Below, piece after piece: positions 24,317-32,243 of a stretch of 46,799 nucleotides of DNA. The notes below the pieces were generated by a model. The model made no database searches and was not told the DNA's origin. It saw nothing but the letters and a program-made list of their open reading frames with translations. The position numbers and the translations under genes were made by a program. This DNA comes from an uncultured Clostridia bacterium (GTDB lineage: Bacteria > Bacillota > Clostridia > Oscillospirales > Acutalibacteraceae). The stretch lies in assembly GCA_944380775.1 (NCBI GenBank), contig CALWIP010000012.1, forward strand, positions 1 through 46,799, given 5' to 3'. How positions within the stretch are numbered: the first letter of the stretch is position 1; each line of letters opens with the position of its first letter.

Positions 24317-26098
24317 TCACGCGGGGACATCCGGGGATTTCTCCTGCGGTTTTTCAAAAGATTTTTCGGAGGCCGCCAAGGGCAGGCGGAGCGTAAAGGT
24401 CGAGCCGCGCCCCGGGGCGCTCTCCACGCTGACGTCGCCGCGGTAGAGCGCCGCGATGTGCTTGACGATGGAAAGGCCGAGGCCGGTGCCGCCGATCTCG
24501 CGGGAACGGCTGGTGTCCACGCGGTAGAAGCGTTCAAACAGGCGCGGGATGTGCTCCGGCGCGATGCCGATGCCGGTATCCGCCACGCGGATGACGGCCA
24601 TCTGCCGCTGCCGGACGGCCGTGACCGTCACGGCGCCGTGCGGCACATTGTATTTGATGGCGTTTTCCACCAGGTTGCCGATGACCTGTTGCAGCCGCTG
24701 CGGCGAACACTCCACCGTGATGCCGGGCTCCAGCGAGCAGCGCACCGCCACCTGGTTGCTTTCCGCCACGCGGGCAAGGCGCGCCACCGCCTTTTGGATC
24801 TCCTCCGCGGCGTCGCACTGCACGAGCGTGGGGTCCTCTTTCGCGTTTTCAATCTGCGAAAGCGTGAGCATGTCGTCGATGAGGTGGTGCAGGCGTTCCG
24901 CCTCGATGTCGAGCACATCGTAGAAATACCGGCGGGTCTCCTCGTCGCGGTCCGCGCTCTTGAGCAATTCGATGCTGCCGCGGATCGACGTGAGCGGCGT
25001 TTTGAGCTCATGCGTCACATTGGCGACAAATTCGCTGCGCATCTGCTCCAGGCGGCGCATACGCGTCACGTCGGCGATCACCGCCAGCGCGGTGACGCGC
25101 TTCTGCCCGCTCACCGGCGCGGCGTACACCGTGTACTGGCGCTCTTCCCCGTTGCTCGAGGTCACGTCCTCGTGCAGCGGCTCCCCGCGGCGCATGGCGT
25201 CCTCCATCACGCGGGCAATGCGGCGCACCAGCAGGTTGCCCTCCATCGGCAGGCCGGCGCGCAGGTCCCGGCAGCCGAGCAGCACGCGGGCCTTCTGGTT
25301 TAAAAAGAGCACGCGGCCGCGCTCGTCCACGGCGATGACGCCGTCGTCCATGCCCTGCAAAACGCCTTCCAGCTGCTGCTGCTTGGCTTGCAGGTTCTGC
25401 ATGGCCTGCTGCGTATTTTTCGCCATCACATTAAAGGAAAACGCCAGCTCTCCGACTTCCCCTTTATATTTCCCCTCCACGCGGCCGGAATAATCGCCCC
25501 CGGCGATGCGCCGTGCGGCAGAGGTCAACTTTGCCAGCGGCTCCATCAATTTGCGCGCGTTGATCGAGCAGGCGATGTACACCGCCGCAATGCCGAGCGC
25601 CATACACGCCAGCATAGAAAGCCACATCTGCGAGAGCACCTCGTTGAGCACCGAAAACGGCATGGCTGCGCGCAGGTAGCCCTGGCCGGGGAGGTAGACC
25701 GCAGCGTAAAAATAGGGGATGCCGACGCTGTCGCTCTCGCGGATGTCGTAGCCGCGGCCCGTGCGCAGCGCCTGCTGGATTTCCGGGCGGTCCAGGTGGT
25801 TTTCCCGCTCGCCCTCCTCGGTTTCGCTGTCCCCGAGGACGTTGCCGTCCGGGTCCAGTACGGTGACGCGCATGTCTTCGCCGGAATCTTCGAGGTAGCC
25901 GTTGAGCAGCTCGGCGAAGCGCTGCGGGTCCTCCAAGATATCGTCGCTCTGGGCCTCCATCACCGCCAGCGCCGCGTCCAGGCGCTTGGAAAATTCCTGC
26001 CGGTACTGCTGTTGCACCACCAGCGCGACGAGAAAAAACGCAGCTAGAAAACCAGCCGCGATGATCAAGGTCGTCGTCATCACCAATCGTTTTCTCAC
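24317..26098 (-). CDS. Phosphate-sensing sensor histidine kinase PhoR
   Basis: The 593-residue membrane kinase has an N-terminal helix (about 8-28), an extracytoplasmic domain and a second helix (about 160-182). HAMP, PAS (about 250-340), HisKA with the phospho-accepting His in FVANVTHELKTPLTSIRGS (about 362) and an HATPase domain (NLVENAIKYN, VADTGIGIAPEHIPRLFERF, GGTGLGLSIVKHI) follow. It starts with GTG, with GGAGG 7 nt before it. It partners with PhoP encoded 16 bp upstream and would phosphorylate it under phosphate starvation. Confidence 0.93.
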   Translation of the reverse strand: MRKRLVMTTTLIIAAGFLAAFFLVALVVQQQYRQEFSKRLDAALAVMEAQSDDILEDPQRFAELLNGYLEDSGEDMRVTVLDPDGNVLGDSETEEGERENHLDRPEIQQALRTGRGYDIRESDSVGIPYFYAAVYLPGQGYLRAAMPFSVLNEVLSQMWLSMLACMALGIAAVYIACSINARKLMEPLAKLTSAARRIAGGDYSGRVEGKYKGEVGELAFSFNVMAKNTQQAMQNLQAKQQQLEGVLQGMDDGVIAVDERGRVLFLNQKARVLLGCRDLRAGLPMEGNLLVRRIARVMEDAMRRGEPLHEDVTSSNGEERQYTVYAAPVSGQKRVTALAVIADVTRMRRLEQMRSEFVANVTHELKTPLTSIRGSIELLKSADRDEETRRYFYDVLDIEAERLHHLIDDMLTLSQIENAKEDPTLVQCDAAEEIQKAVARLARVAESNQVAVRCSLEPGITVECSPQRLQQVIGNLVENAIKYNVPHGAVTVTAVRQRQMAVIRVADTGIGIAPEHIPRLFERFYRVDTSRSREIGGTGLGLSIVKHIAALYRGDVSVESAPGRGSTFTLRLPLAASEKSFEKPQEKSPDVPA

Positions 26099-26114
26099 TG
26101 CGTTTCCTCCCGCG

Positions 26115-26807
26115 TTATTCCGCGTCTACGAATTTGTACCCGACGCCGCGCACGGTGAGGATGAGCGCGGGCTTGTCGGGGTCGTCCTCAATCTTCTGCC
26201 GCAGGTAGCGGATGTGCACATCCACCGTGCGGGTGTCGCCAAAATACTCCACGCCCCACACCTGGTCCAGCAAGGTGTCGCGCGTGAGCACGCGGCCGCA
26301 ATTCTTCATCAAAAAGACCAAAAGGTCGAATTCTTTCGCCGTCAGGTTAACCGCGCGGCCCTTCTTTGTCACGGAGTGGCCGCCGATGTCCGCGCGCAGG
26401 CCGCCGGCCTCCAGCACTTCCCCGGCGGGGACTGCGCGCTCCGTGCGGCGCAGCACCGCGCGCACGCGCGCGCAAAGCTCTTTGATGCTGAACGGTTTGA
26501 CGATGTAGTCGTCGGCACCGATCTCCAGGCCCAGCACGCGGTCGAATTCCTCGCCGCGCGCCGTGAGCATCAGCACGGGCACATGGTGCGTCTTTTCGTT
26601 TTCCCGCAGCATGCGGCACACGGTCAGGCCGTCCGGCGGCGGCATCATCCAGTCGAGGATGACGGCGTCGGGCAGCTTGCGGTTGACCGCCTGCAACAAC
26701 GACGCGCCGTCGGCGAATTCCACCGGCTCATAGCCGGAGTCCTTCAGCCCGAACGCGACCAGCTTGCGGATATTCGGTTCATCGTCTGCGATATAAATCA
26801 GCGCCAT
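26115..26807 (-). CDS. OmpR-family response regulator PhoP/PhoB
   Basis: The 230-residue regulator has a receiver domain (ADDEPN acidic pocket, phosphorylated Asp52 in ILDWMMP, Lys104 in YIVKPFS) and a winged-helix DNA-binding domain (NLTAKEFDLLVFLMKN; VDVHIRYLRQKIEDDP; VRGVGYKF). It lies between phoU and phoR in a pst-phoU-phoPR order, so it should bind the PhoP boxes at 31730-31768. Confidence 0.94.
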   Translation of the reverse strand: MALIYIADDEPNIRKLVAFGLKDSGYEPVEFADGASLLQAVNRKLPDAVILDWMMPPPDGLTVCRMLRENEKTHHVPVLMLTARGEEFDRVLGLEIGADDYIVKPFSIKELCARVRAVLRRTERAVPAGEVLEAGGLRADIGGHSVTKKGRAVNLTAKEFDLLVFLMKNCGRVLTRDTLLDQVWGVEYFGDTRTVDVHIRYLRQKIEDDPDKPALILTVRGVGYKFVDAE

Positions 26808-26832
26808 TCCCGTTTTTCTTCCCCTTCCGGAT

Positions 26833-27498
26833 TTACATGACCTTCGCGTTGAGGTCCGGGTGGTTGCCCGTCACCATATAGATGACCCACTCGGCGATGT
26901 TCGTCGCATGGTCCGCGACGCGCTCGATATATTTTGCGATGAAGATGATGTCTACGTCTAGCATGACGGACTGCGGGCGCTCGGCGATGCCGCCGCACAC
27001 CTCCAGCACAATGCGGGAGAACATGGCGTCGACCTCGTCGTCCTCCCGGCAGATGCGGCTGGCCGTGTCCATGTCGCGGCTGAGCAGCACGTCCAGGCTG
27101 CCGCGGTACATCGAGCGGGCCGCCTCCAGCATTTTCACCACGTGGCTGAGCGTCATGCTGTTGCCGTTGAGGCCCTCCGAGGCGACAATCTCACAGATGT
27201 CGGCGCACTGGTCCGCCACGCGCTCCATATCCGTCAAAATCTTCAGGCAGCCCGCAATCATGCGCAGGTCGCCGGCAATCGGCTGCTGCAGCGCAAGCAG
27301 GTTCAGGCACATTTTTTCAATCATGTGTTCCCGCTCGTCGATGGCGCGGTCCGAATTGGCCACTTCCTCCGCCAGTTCGCGGTCCTGCGTGCGCAGGGCC
27401 TCCAGCGTCTTTTCAATGCGTCCGTCGACGGTGTTGCCCAAGTCCGTCATTTGTTCCATCAGGTCCGTGAGTTCACGGTCAAACAATTTGCGCGGCAT
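26833..27498 (-). CDS. Phosphate transport system regulator PhoU
   Basis: The 221-residue all-helical protein has two PhoU repeats, each with a metal-binding-type ExxxD/DxxxD pattern (SDRAIDEREHMIE; LTDMERVADQCADI; IERVADHATNIAEW). It links the PstSCAB transporter to PhoR and restrains the Pho response when phosphate is plentiful. The ATG at 27498 has GGAGGG upstream; the longer frame runs into the promoter. It has its own promoter in the gap after pstB. Confidence 0.95.
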   Translation of the reverse strand: MPRKLFDRELTDLMEQMTDLGNTVDGRIEKTLEALRTQDRELAEEVANSDRAIDEREHMIEKMCLNLLALQQPIAGDLRMIAGCLKILTDMERVADQCADICEIVASEGLNGNSMTLSHVVKMLEAARSMYRGSLDVLLSRDMDTASRICREDDEVDAMFSRIVLEVCGGIAERPQSVMLDVDIIFIAKYIERVADHATNIAEWVIYMVTGNHPDLNAKVM

Positions 27499-27518
27499 GG
27501 TCGCCCTCCTAATTTCCT

Positions 27519-27533
27519 CCGGCGCAGCGCCGG
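27519..27533. other. Hairpin just upstream of the phoU ribosome site
   Basis: CCGGCG-cag-CGCCGG forms a compact hairpin in the phoU leader, about 8 bp before the Shine-Dalgarno sequence. It may affect translation or stability. Confidence 0.4.
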
Positions 27534-27584
27534 TTCTGATTTTCAAGAAAAACAAGGGGCCGGGGCGGCGCGCCCTGCGGTTTT

Positions 27585-27613
27585 ATTATAACGCGCCCCG
27601 GCCGCAGAATCAA
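27585..27613 (-). promoter_or_regulatory. Internal promoter for phoU-phoP-phoR
   Basis: On the minus strand, TTGATT (27608-27613), a 17-bp spacer and TATAAT (27585-27590) form a near-consensus promoter just after pstB. The -10 lies between the arms of a GC-rich inverted repeat (27559-27604). phoU-phoPR can therefore be made independently of the starvation-induced pst promoter. Confidence 0.78.
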
Positions 27614-27618
27614 CCGGA

Positions 27619-28374
27619 TCAACCGAAGCGGCCGGTAATGTAGCGCTCGGTGCGCTCGTCGTCCGGGTGGTTGAACATCTTCTGCGTGTCGCTGTATTCA
27701 ATGACCTCTCCCAGCAGGAAAAACGCCGTCTTGTCCGCAATACGCGCGGCCTGCTGCATGTTGTGTGTGACGATGAGCACGGTGTAGTTCTTCTTCAGGT
27801 CGTCCATCAGGTCCTCAATCTTCAGCGTGGACACCGGGTCCAGGGCGCTGGTGGGTTCGTCCATCAGCAGGATCTCCGGCTCGACCGCGAGCGCGCGCGC
27901 AATGCAGAGGCGCTGCTGCTGGCCGCCGGAAAGGCCCAGCGCGGACTTCTTGAGGCGGTCCTTGACTTCGTCCCACAAAACGGCGGCGCGCAGCGAATTC
28001 TCGACAATCTCGTCGAGCTTCTGGCGCGACTTGACGCCGTGCACGCGCGGCCCGTAGGCAATGTTGTCGTAAATGCTCATCGGGAACGGGTTCGGCTTCT
28101 GGAACACCATGCCGGCGCGGCGGCGCAGCAGCGTGACGTCGGTGCGCGGGTCGTAGATATCTTCGCCGTCAATGCAGATCTTGCCGGTGATGCGGCAGCC
28201 TTCCACAAGGTCGTTCATGCGGTTGAGCGATTTGATGCAGGTGGATTTCCCGCAGCCGGAGGGGCCGATGAAGGCCGTGACCTGGTTCGCGGGGATCTCG
28301 AGATTGATGTTTTTCAGGGCCTGGAATTCGCCGTAAAACAGGTCCATGTTCTGGATTGAAATCTTGGTCTCCAT
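27619..28374 (-). CDS. Phosphate ABC transporter ATP-binding protein PstB
   Basis: The 251-residue ATPase shows Walker [10 protein letters not shown] (37-45), the signature [15 protein letters not shown], Walker [15 protein letters not shown] and the switch histidine in LIVTHNM. It energises phosphate uptake with PstC and PstA, encoded immediately upstream (12-bp gap to pstA). Confidence 0.97.
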   Translation of the reverse strand: METKISIQNMDLFYGEFQALKNINLEIPANQVTAFIGPSGCGKSTCIKSLNRMNDLVEGCRITGKICIDGEDIYDPRTDVTLLRRRAGMVFQKPNPFPMSIYDNIAYGPRVHGVKSRQKLDEIVENSLRAAVLWDEVKDRLKKSALGLSGGQQQRLCIARALAVEPEILLMDEPTSALDPVSTLKIEDLMDDLKKNYTVLIVTHNMQQAARIADKTAFFLLGEVIEYSDTQKMFNHPDDERTERYITGRFG

Positions 28375-28386
28375 ATTCTATGATCC

Positions 28387-29298
28387 TTATCCTTTCCGCA
28401 GCAGCTTAGAGAGCGCCCCCGCCAGCCGGTTGAGCAGGAACACCAGGATGAGCAGCACCGCCGACGTTGCAAACGCAATTTCGAGCGAATTTTCCGCCGT
28501 GCCGTCTTTCGCCATCGTGTACAGGTGGACGGTCAGCGTGCGGCCGGCCGCCATGATATGGCCGAAGAGGCTGTTCGGCATGTCGTAGCCGGTGCCGGTG
28601 GTGAACAGGAAGATGGCGCTTTCGCCCACGATGCGGCCCATGGCCAAGATGACCGCCGTGAGGATGCCGGGGACCGCGCAGGGCAGCACAATGCCCATGG
28701 TCACGCGCAGCTTGCCCGCGCCGAGCGCCAGCGCGCCTTCCTGGTAGGAAGAGGGCACGGTGAGGAGCGCTTCCTCCGTTGTGCGCACGATGGTCGGCAG
28801 GATGCAAATGGCCATGGTCAGGCAGCCGGAAAGGATGGAGTAGCCAAAGCCGAATCCGCTGACGAAGATGGACATGCCGAACAGCGCGAACAGGACGGAC
28901 GGGATGCCCGCGAGGGTGTCGGTTGCAAAACGGATGGCGCTCACCAGGCGGCCCTGCTTCGCATACTGCGTGAGGTAGACGGCCGCGCACACGCCGATGG
29001 GCACGGAAATGAGCAGCGTGAGGACGACGACGTAGACCGTGTTGATAATCATGGGCAGGATGCCCTTCTCCGGCGAGCTGGCCCGCTGGGAGTATTCCGT
29101 GCTGATGAATTCCCAGGAGATGTGGCCGATGCCGTTGATGAGGATATAGAGTAGGATGCCCACCAGCAGCGTCACCGTAATGGCGGCGGAAAGATAGATG
29201 AGCGTTTTCATGCAAAGGTCGAACGGATGGCGTTTCTTTTCATAGAGGGATTTTTTCTCCCCCGTTTTGGGCGCCGTCATGGCCGCTTCACTTAACAT
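28387..29298 (-). CDS. Phosphate ABC transporter permease PstA
   Basis: The 303-residue protein has six membrane helices and the permease-ATPase coupling loop (PSSYQEGALALGAGKLRVTM). The cytoplasmic N-terminus is charged. The ATG at 29298 overlaps the end of pstC by 11 bp and has AGGGG 9 nt upstream; an alternative ATG at 29280 would avoid the overlap. Confidence 0.95.
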   Translation of the reverse strand: MLSEAAMTAPKTGEKKSLYEKKRHPFDLCMKTLIYLSAAITVTLLVGILLYILINGIGHISWEFISTEYSQRASSPEKGILPMIINTVYVVVLTLLISVPIGVCAAVYLTQYAKQGRLVSAIRFATDTLAGIPSVLFALFGMSIFVSGFGFGYSILSGCLTMAICILPTIVRTTEEALLTVPSSYQEGALALGAGKLRVTMGIVLPCAVPGILTAVILAMGRIVGESAIFLFTTGTGYDMPNSLFGHIMAAGRTLTVHLYTMAKDGTAENSLEIAFATSAVLLILVFLLNRLAGALSKLLRKG

Positions 29299-30643
29299 CC
29301 ATCTGCACCCCTTTCCTGGAGATGTAGGTAAAGCTGATGTTGACGATCATGATAAAGATGAACAGGAGCAGGCCAATGCCGAACAGCATCGGGCGCTGGG
29401 CGGCGGTGGCGTAGTTGATGTCCACCGCAATGCCGCTCGTCATCAGGCGCACCGCGCCGAGCAGCGAGGGCATCTGCGCCAGGTTGCCCGCAACCATCAG
29501 GACGGCCATCGTTTCGCCGATGGCGCGGCCGACGCCGAGGATGACGCCGGAGAGGATGCCGGAGCGCGCCGCTGGAACCGTCACCTTAAAGATGGTGGCG
29601 ACGGGCGTCGCGCCGAGCGCCAGCGACGCCTCGCGGTAGGAGGCCGGCACCGCGCGCATGGCGGTTTCCGCCGTGCTGATGATGGTCGGCAGCACCATGA
29701 TGGCCAGCACCAGGATGACCGCCAGCAGAGAAAGGCCGATGGTCTTGCCGTGGAACGGCGGGAAATCGCGGATGGCCGGGACGATGACCATCATGCCGAA
29801 GAAGCCGTAGATGACGGACGGGATGCCCGCGAGCAGCTCCACCGCCGGGCGGACGATGTTCGCCAGGTTCTTGTGCGCCACCTCGGCGAGGAACACCGCG
29901 GTCAAAAGGCCAACCGGCACGCCGAGGATGACGGAACCCGCCGTCGCGCAGATGGACGAAAGGGTCAGGGCCAAGGTGCCGTACTGCTCGTTGCCGAGAT
30001 CCCACTCGGCGCCAAACAGGAAGTCTGCCACGCCCGCCTGCCAGATGGCCGGAGCGCCCGTGACGACCATGTAGAGCATGATGAAGAAAACAGAGCCGAC
30101 GGAGACGCACGCAAACACCAGGAAGATGGACTCCGCGAGGCGCTCCACTCCGCGCAGGCCCATGGCAAACAACGCCGCGGCCAGGCCGAGGATGAGCACC
30201 AGCAGCATGCCCCAGTCGTACGCGATGGAGACGCGGGTAATCCCGAGGCCGACGACGTCCGTGCGGATCTCCGCAGAATTCAGGATGGAAACAACCGGCA
30301 TTACCGCGCACAGCGCGTAGGCTACCGCCGCGGGGACAACCTTTTTCATCACCAAAAGCGCCGCCCCAACAAGGCCGAACACCGGCGCGGCAACGACCGC
30401 CGCGCGCATCAAAACCGGGAGGCCGACCAGCGCGCTGCCGCCGTGCGTGGCGACGCGCATGCCGCTCGCCGTGAGCACCGTCAGGCCGCTGAGCGAGTAC
30501 TGCTGGCCGCCGAAGTTAAAGTCAACGTACGGGAAGAAGAAAAGCAAAACCGGCAACAAACCGAACGCCAGCGCGCAAATAAACGCGGCGCGCCGCATCA
30601 GCCGCCTTCTCGCCTGTACTTTTTCGCTAATGACAAGTTCCAT
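29288..30643 (-). CDS. Phosphate ABC transporter permease PstC with extended N-terminus
   Basis: The C-terminal ~300 residues form a normal PstC permease (LTLSSICATAGSVILGVPVG; ELLAGIPSVIYGFFGMMVIV; ASYREASLALGATPVATIFK). The protein has 451 residues, about 150 more than usual. The extra N-terminal part carries about four additional hydrophobic segments (18-38, 78-98, 103-120, 140-165) separated by a short extracytoplasmic loop. The whole frame is open, GC-matched and led by a plausible ribosome site, so the extension looks real. Its role is unknown. Confidence 0.92.
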   Translation of the reverse strand: MELVISEKVQARRRLMRRAAFICALAFGLLPVLLFFFPYVDFNFGGQQYSLSGLTVLTASGMRVATHGGSALVGLPVLMRAAVVAAPVFGLVGAALLVMKKVVPAAVAYALCAVMPVVSILNSAEIRTDVVGLGITRVSIAYDWGMLLVLILGLAAALFAMGLRGVERLAESIFLVFACVSVGSVFFIMLYMVVTGAPAIWQAGVADFLFGAEWDLGNEQYGTLALTLSSICATAGSVILGVPVGLLTAVFLAEVAHKNLANIVRPAVELLAGIPSVIYGFFGMMVIVPAIRDFPPFHGKTIGLSLLAVILVLAIMVLPTIISTAETAMRAVPASYREASLALGATPVATIFKVTVPAARSGILSGVILGVGRAIGETMAVLMVAGNLAQMPSLLGAVRLMTSGIAVDINYATAAQRPMLFGIGLLLFIFIMIVNISFTYISRKGVQMDVK

Positions 30644-30685
30644 TCATTTTCCCCCTCGCCGCCCCCTGAGTGGGCGCACGGCTTG

Positions 30686-30741
30686 CATAACGCAGTTTAT
30701 GCCCGGCCTGAGCCGGACATAAACCATTTTGCTTCGTTATG
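30686..30741 (-). other. Nested stem-loop between pstS and pstC
   Basis: An inner 13-bp stem pairs 30695-30707 with 30712-30724 across a 4-nt loop; on the RNA it has one G-U pair. It is enclosed by a perfect 7-bp outer stem, 30686-30692 with 30735-30741. There is no T-tract. Such structures after pstS commonly protect the pstS message or limit read-through, giving more binding protein than transporter. Confidence 0.7.
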
Positions 30742-30752
30742 GACGCTTCCGC

Positions 30753-31664
30753 TTATTCCCTCTCAGTCGGGATCAGGCTGCACTCCTCGATGATGGCCTT
30801 GCCGTCCTCGGAGTAGACGAAGTCGAACCAAGCCTTGATGACCGGGTCTGACTCGCTCGCGCCCTTCATGCAGATCTCGACAAACGGGCGGCTGACGCCG
30901 TAGGTATCGTTGATGATATTCTCATCGGTGGCTTCCACGCCGTCGACCATCAGGGCCTTGACGCTGTCGTTCACAGAGCCGAGGGAGATGTAGCCGATGC
31001 CGTTCGGGTCGCCCGCAACAGAGGTGATTACGTCGCCGGTGGCGCCGAGCTCCGCGCTGTACGCGCAGGCGTCTTCAATGCCGAAGATGCTCTCAAAACC
31101 GTCGCGGGTACCGGACTGCGCGTCACGGCCGATGACGGAAATGGCGCCGTCATTGCCGCCGAGGTCCGCCCAGTTGGTAACTTCGCCGGTGTAGATCTGG
31201 GCAATCTGCTCGCTGGTCAGGTCGGAAACCGGGTTCTCCGGGTTGACGATGACCGCAATGCCGTCGATGGCGATGGTGAAAATATCAAAGTTGTCCGGGT
31301 TCTCGTCGTCTTTCACGTCGCGGGAAAGGTCGCCGATCTGCGCGGTGCCGTCGCTCACAGCCGTCGGGCCTTCGCCGGAACCGGAACCACCCTTATTGAA
31401 CTGTACGTCCGGGTAAAGCTCGGTGAAGGCTTCGCCCAGCGCGTTGCACACCTCGTTCATCGAAGTGGAGCCGGTCAGGGTCAGGCTGCCGCTCACGTCC
31501 GCAGCGGTCTCTTCCCCGGCCTCAGAGGGCTCTTCCGCCTCGCTGGATACTTCCGCCGCGGAGCTTTCCGGAGCGGACTCGGGTTCCACTTCGCTGCTGC
31601 AGCCTACCAGGCCGAGCGAGAGCGCCATGACCAGCGCAAGAATGGATGCCGTAAACTTTTTCAT
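30753..31664 (-). CDS. Phosphate-binding lipoprotein PstS
   Basis: The 303-residue lipoprotein precursor has a signal peptide ending LSLGLVGC (Cys22) and a Ser/Glu-rich linker. The phosphate-binding fold shows LTLTGSTSMNEVCNALGEAF, a GSGSGEGPTA loop, IAVIVNPENPV and VIGRDAQSGTRDGFESIF. GGAGG lies 10 nt before the ATG. It is first in the pst operon, directly behind the PhoP boxes, and is the extracellular phosphate receptor. Confidence 0.96.
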   Translation of the reverse strand: MKKFTASILALVMALSLGLVGCSSEVEPESAPESSAAEVSSEAEEPSEAGEETAADVSGSLTLTGSTSMNEVCNALGEAFTELYPDVQFNKGGSGSGEGPTAVSDGTAQIGDLSRDVKDDENPDNFDIFTIAIDGIAVIVNPENPVSDLTSEQIAQIYTGEVTNWADLGGNDGAISVIGRDAQSGTRDGFESIFGIEDACAYSAELGATGDVITSVAGDPNGIGYISLGSVNDSVKALMVDGVEATDENIINDTYGVSRPFVEICMKGASESDPVIKAWFDFVYSEDGKAIIEECSLIPTERE

Positions 31665-31714
31665 TGTTTTCAAACCTCCAAATTTTGTTTCAACTGGTTT
31701 TTGAGTACGGGCAT

Positions 31715-31768
31715 AGTGTACCGCCCGCATGTTAAAAGGATGTTAAACAAAATTTAGATTCCCCTTAA
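31715..31768 (-). promoter_or_regulatory. PhoP boxes and promoter of the pst operon
   Basis: Read on the minus strand, four hexamers recur every 11 bp: TTAAGG (31763-31768), CTAAAT (31752-31757), TTAACA (31741-31746) and TTAACA (31730-31735). This matches the Gram-positive PhoP direct-repeat box. A TACACT -10 (31715-31720) lies 9 bp beyond the last hexamer, and no good -35 is present, as expected for an activator-dependent promoter. Confidence 0.85.
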
Positions 31769-31882
31769 AAGGCCGCGAATTTCCTGGGTTTTTCCCCCTT
31801 CCCGCGCATGATTTTACAGCTTGCCAAAACTGCGCGGCGAACCGTGGAAGATTTTTGTAGAAACGCCCGGACCCTCCCCCGC

Positions 31883-31911
31883 AAAAAAAGAGAGGGGCCG
31901 CCCGGCCCCTC
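31883..31911 (-). terminator. Second (distal) terminator after the small membrane peptide gene
   Basis: GAGGGGCC and GGCCCCTC form a perfect 8-bp stem with a 4-nt loop at 31892-31911. On the minus strand it is followed by TC and seven T residues (31883-31889). It backs up the terminator at 31932-31969 and insulates the pst promoter. Confidence 0.85.
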
Positions 31912-31931
31912 CTCCAGAACAAACGGTTTTG

Positions 31932-31969
31932 TAAAAAAAGGGGCGGCCTCTTAGAAAAAGAAGGCCGCC
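31932..31969 (-). terminator. First terminator of the small membrane peptide gene
   Basis: An 8-bp stem (31942-31949 with 31962-31969) encloses the stop codon of the small ORF. It is followed on the minus strand by a run of seven T residues at 31933-31939. Confidence 0.82.
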
Positions 31970-32049
31970 GAAAACGCAGACAGGACGAAAAGCGCCGCCA
32001 GCACCAGCGCCACCGCGCGCACCAGGGCCGCCCTTTTTTTCCCGCGCAT
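31951..32049 (-). CDS. Small hydrophobic membrane peptide (32 aa)
   Basis: This short ORF encodes MRGKKRAALVRAVALVLAAL and then a hydrophobic end rich in Phe, Ala and Ser: a positively charged start followed by one membrane segment. GGAGG lies 7 nt before the ATG at 32049; an ATG two codons earlier is too close to the site. A TATAAT box lies about 40 bp upstream, and two tandem terminators follow. It therefore has a full, private transcription unit despite its size. The function is unknown. Confidence 0.6.
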   Translation of the reverse strand: MRGKKRAALVRAVALVLAALFVLSAFSAAFFF

Positions 32050-32157
32050 CCGCATGCCTCCTTCCGCCGGGCCGGCCGTTTTCTATCCTCTATTATAGGA
32101 AATACGCCGCGCGGAAATGTTACCGCGCTGTAAACTTCCGGCAGAGGGCCGTTTGAT

Positions 32158-32186
32158 TTGACAAACCGCATGGTTTCGCCTAAAAT
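32158..32186 (+). promoter_or_regulatory. Promoter of the LCP-family gene
   Basis: TTGACA (32158-32163), a 17-bp spacer and TAAAAT (32181-32186) form a strong housekeeping promoter about 58 bp before the start codon. Confidence 0.85.
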
Positions 32187-32243
32187 AAGGGAATAAGCCT
32201 CCGCACGCGGGGGCAGGAAACCGCAGGAACGGAGGCGCCCGTG

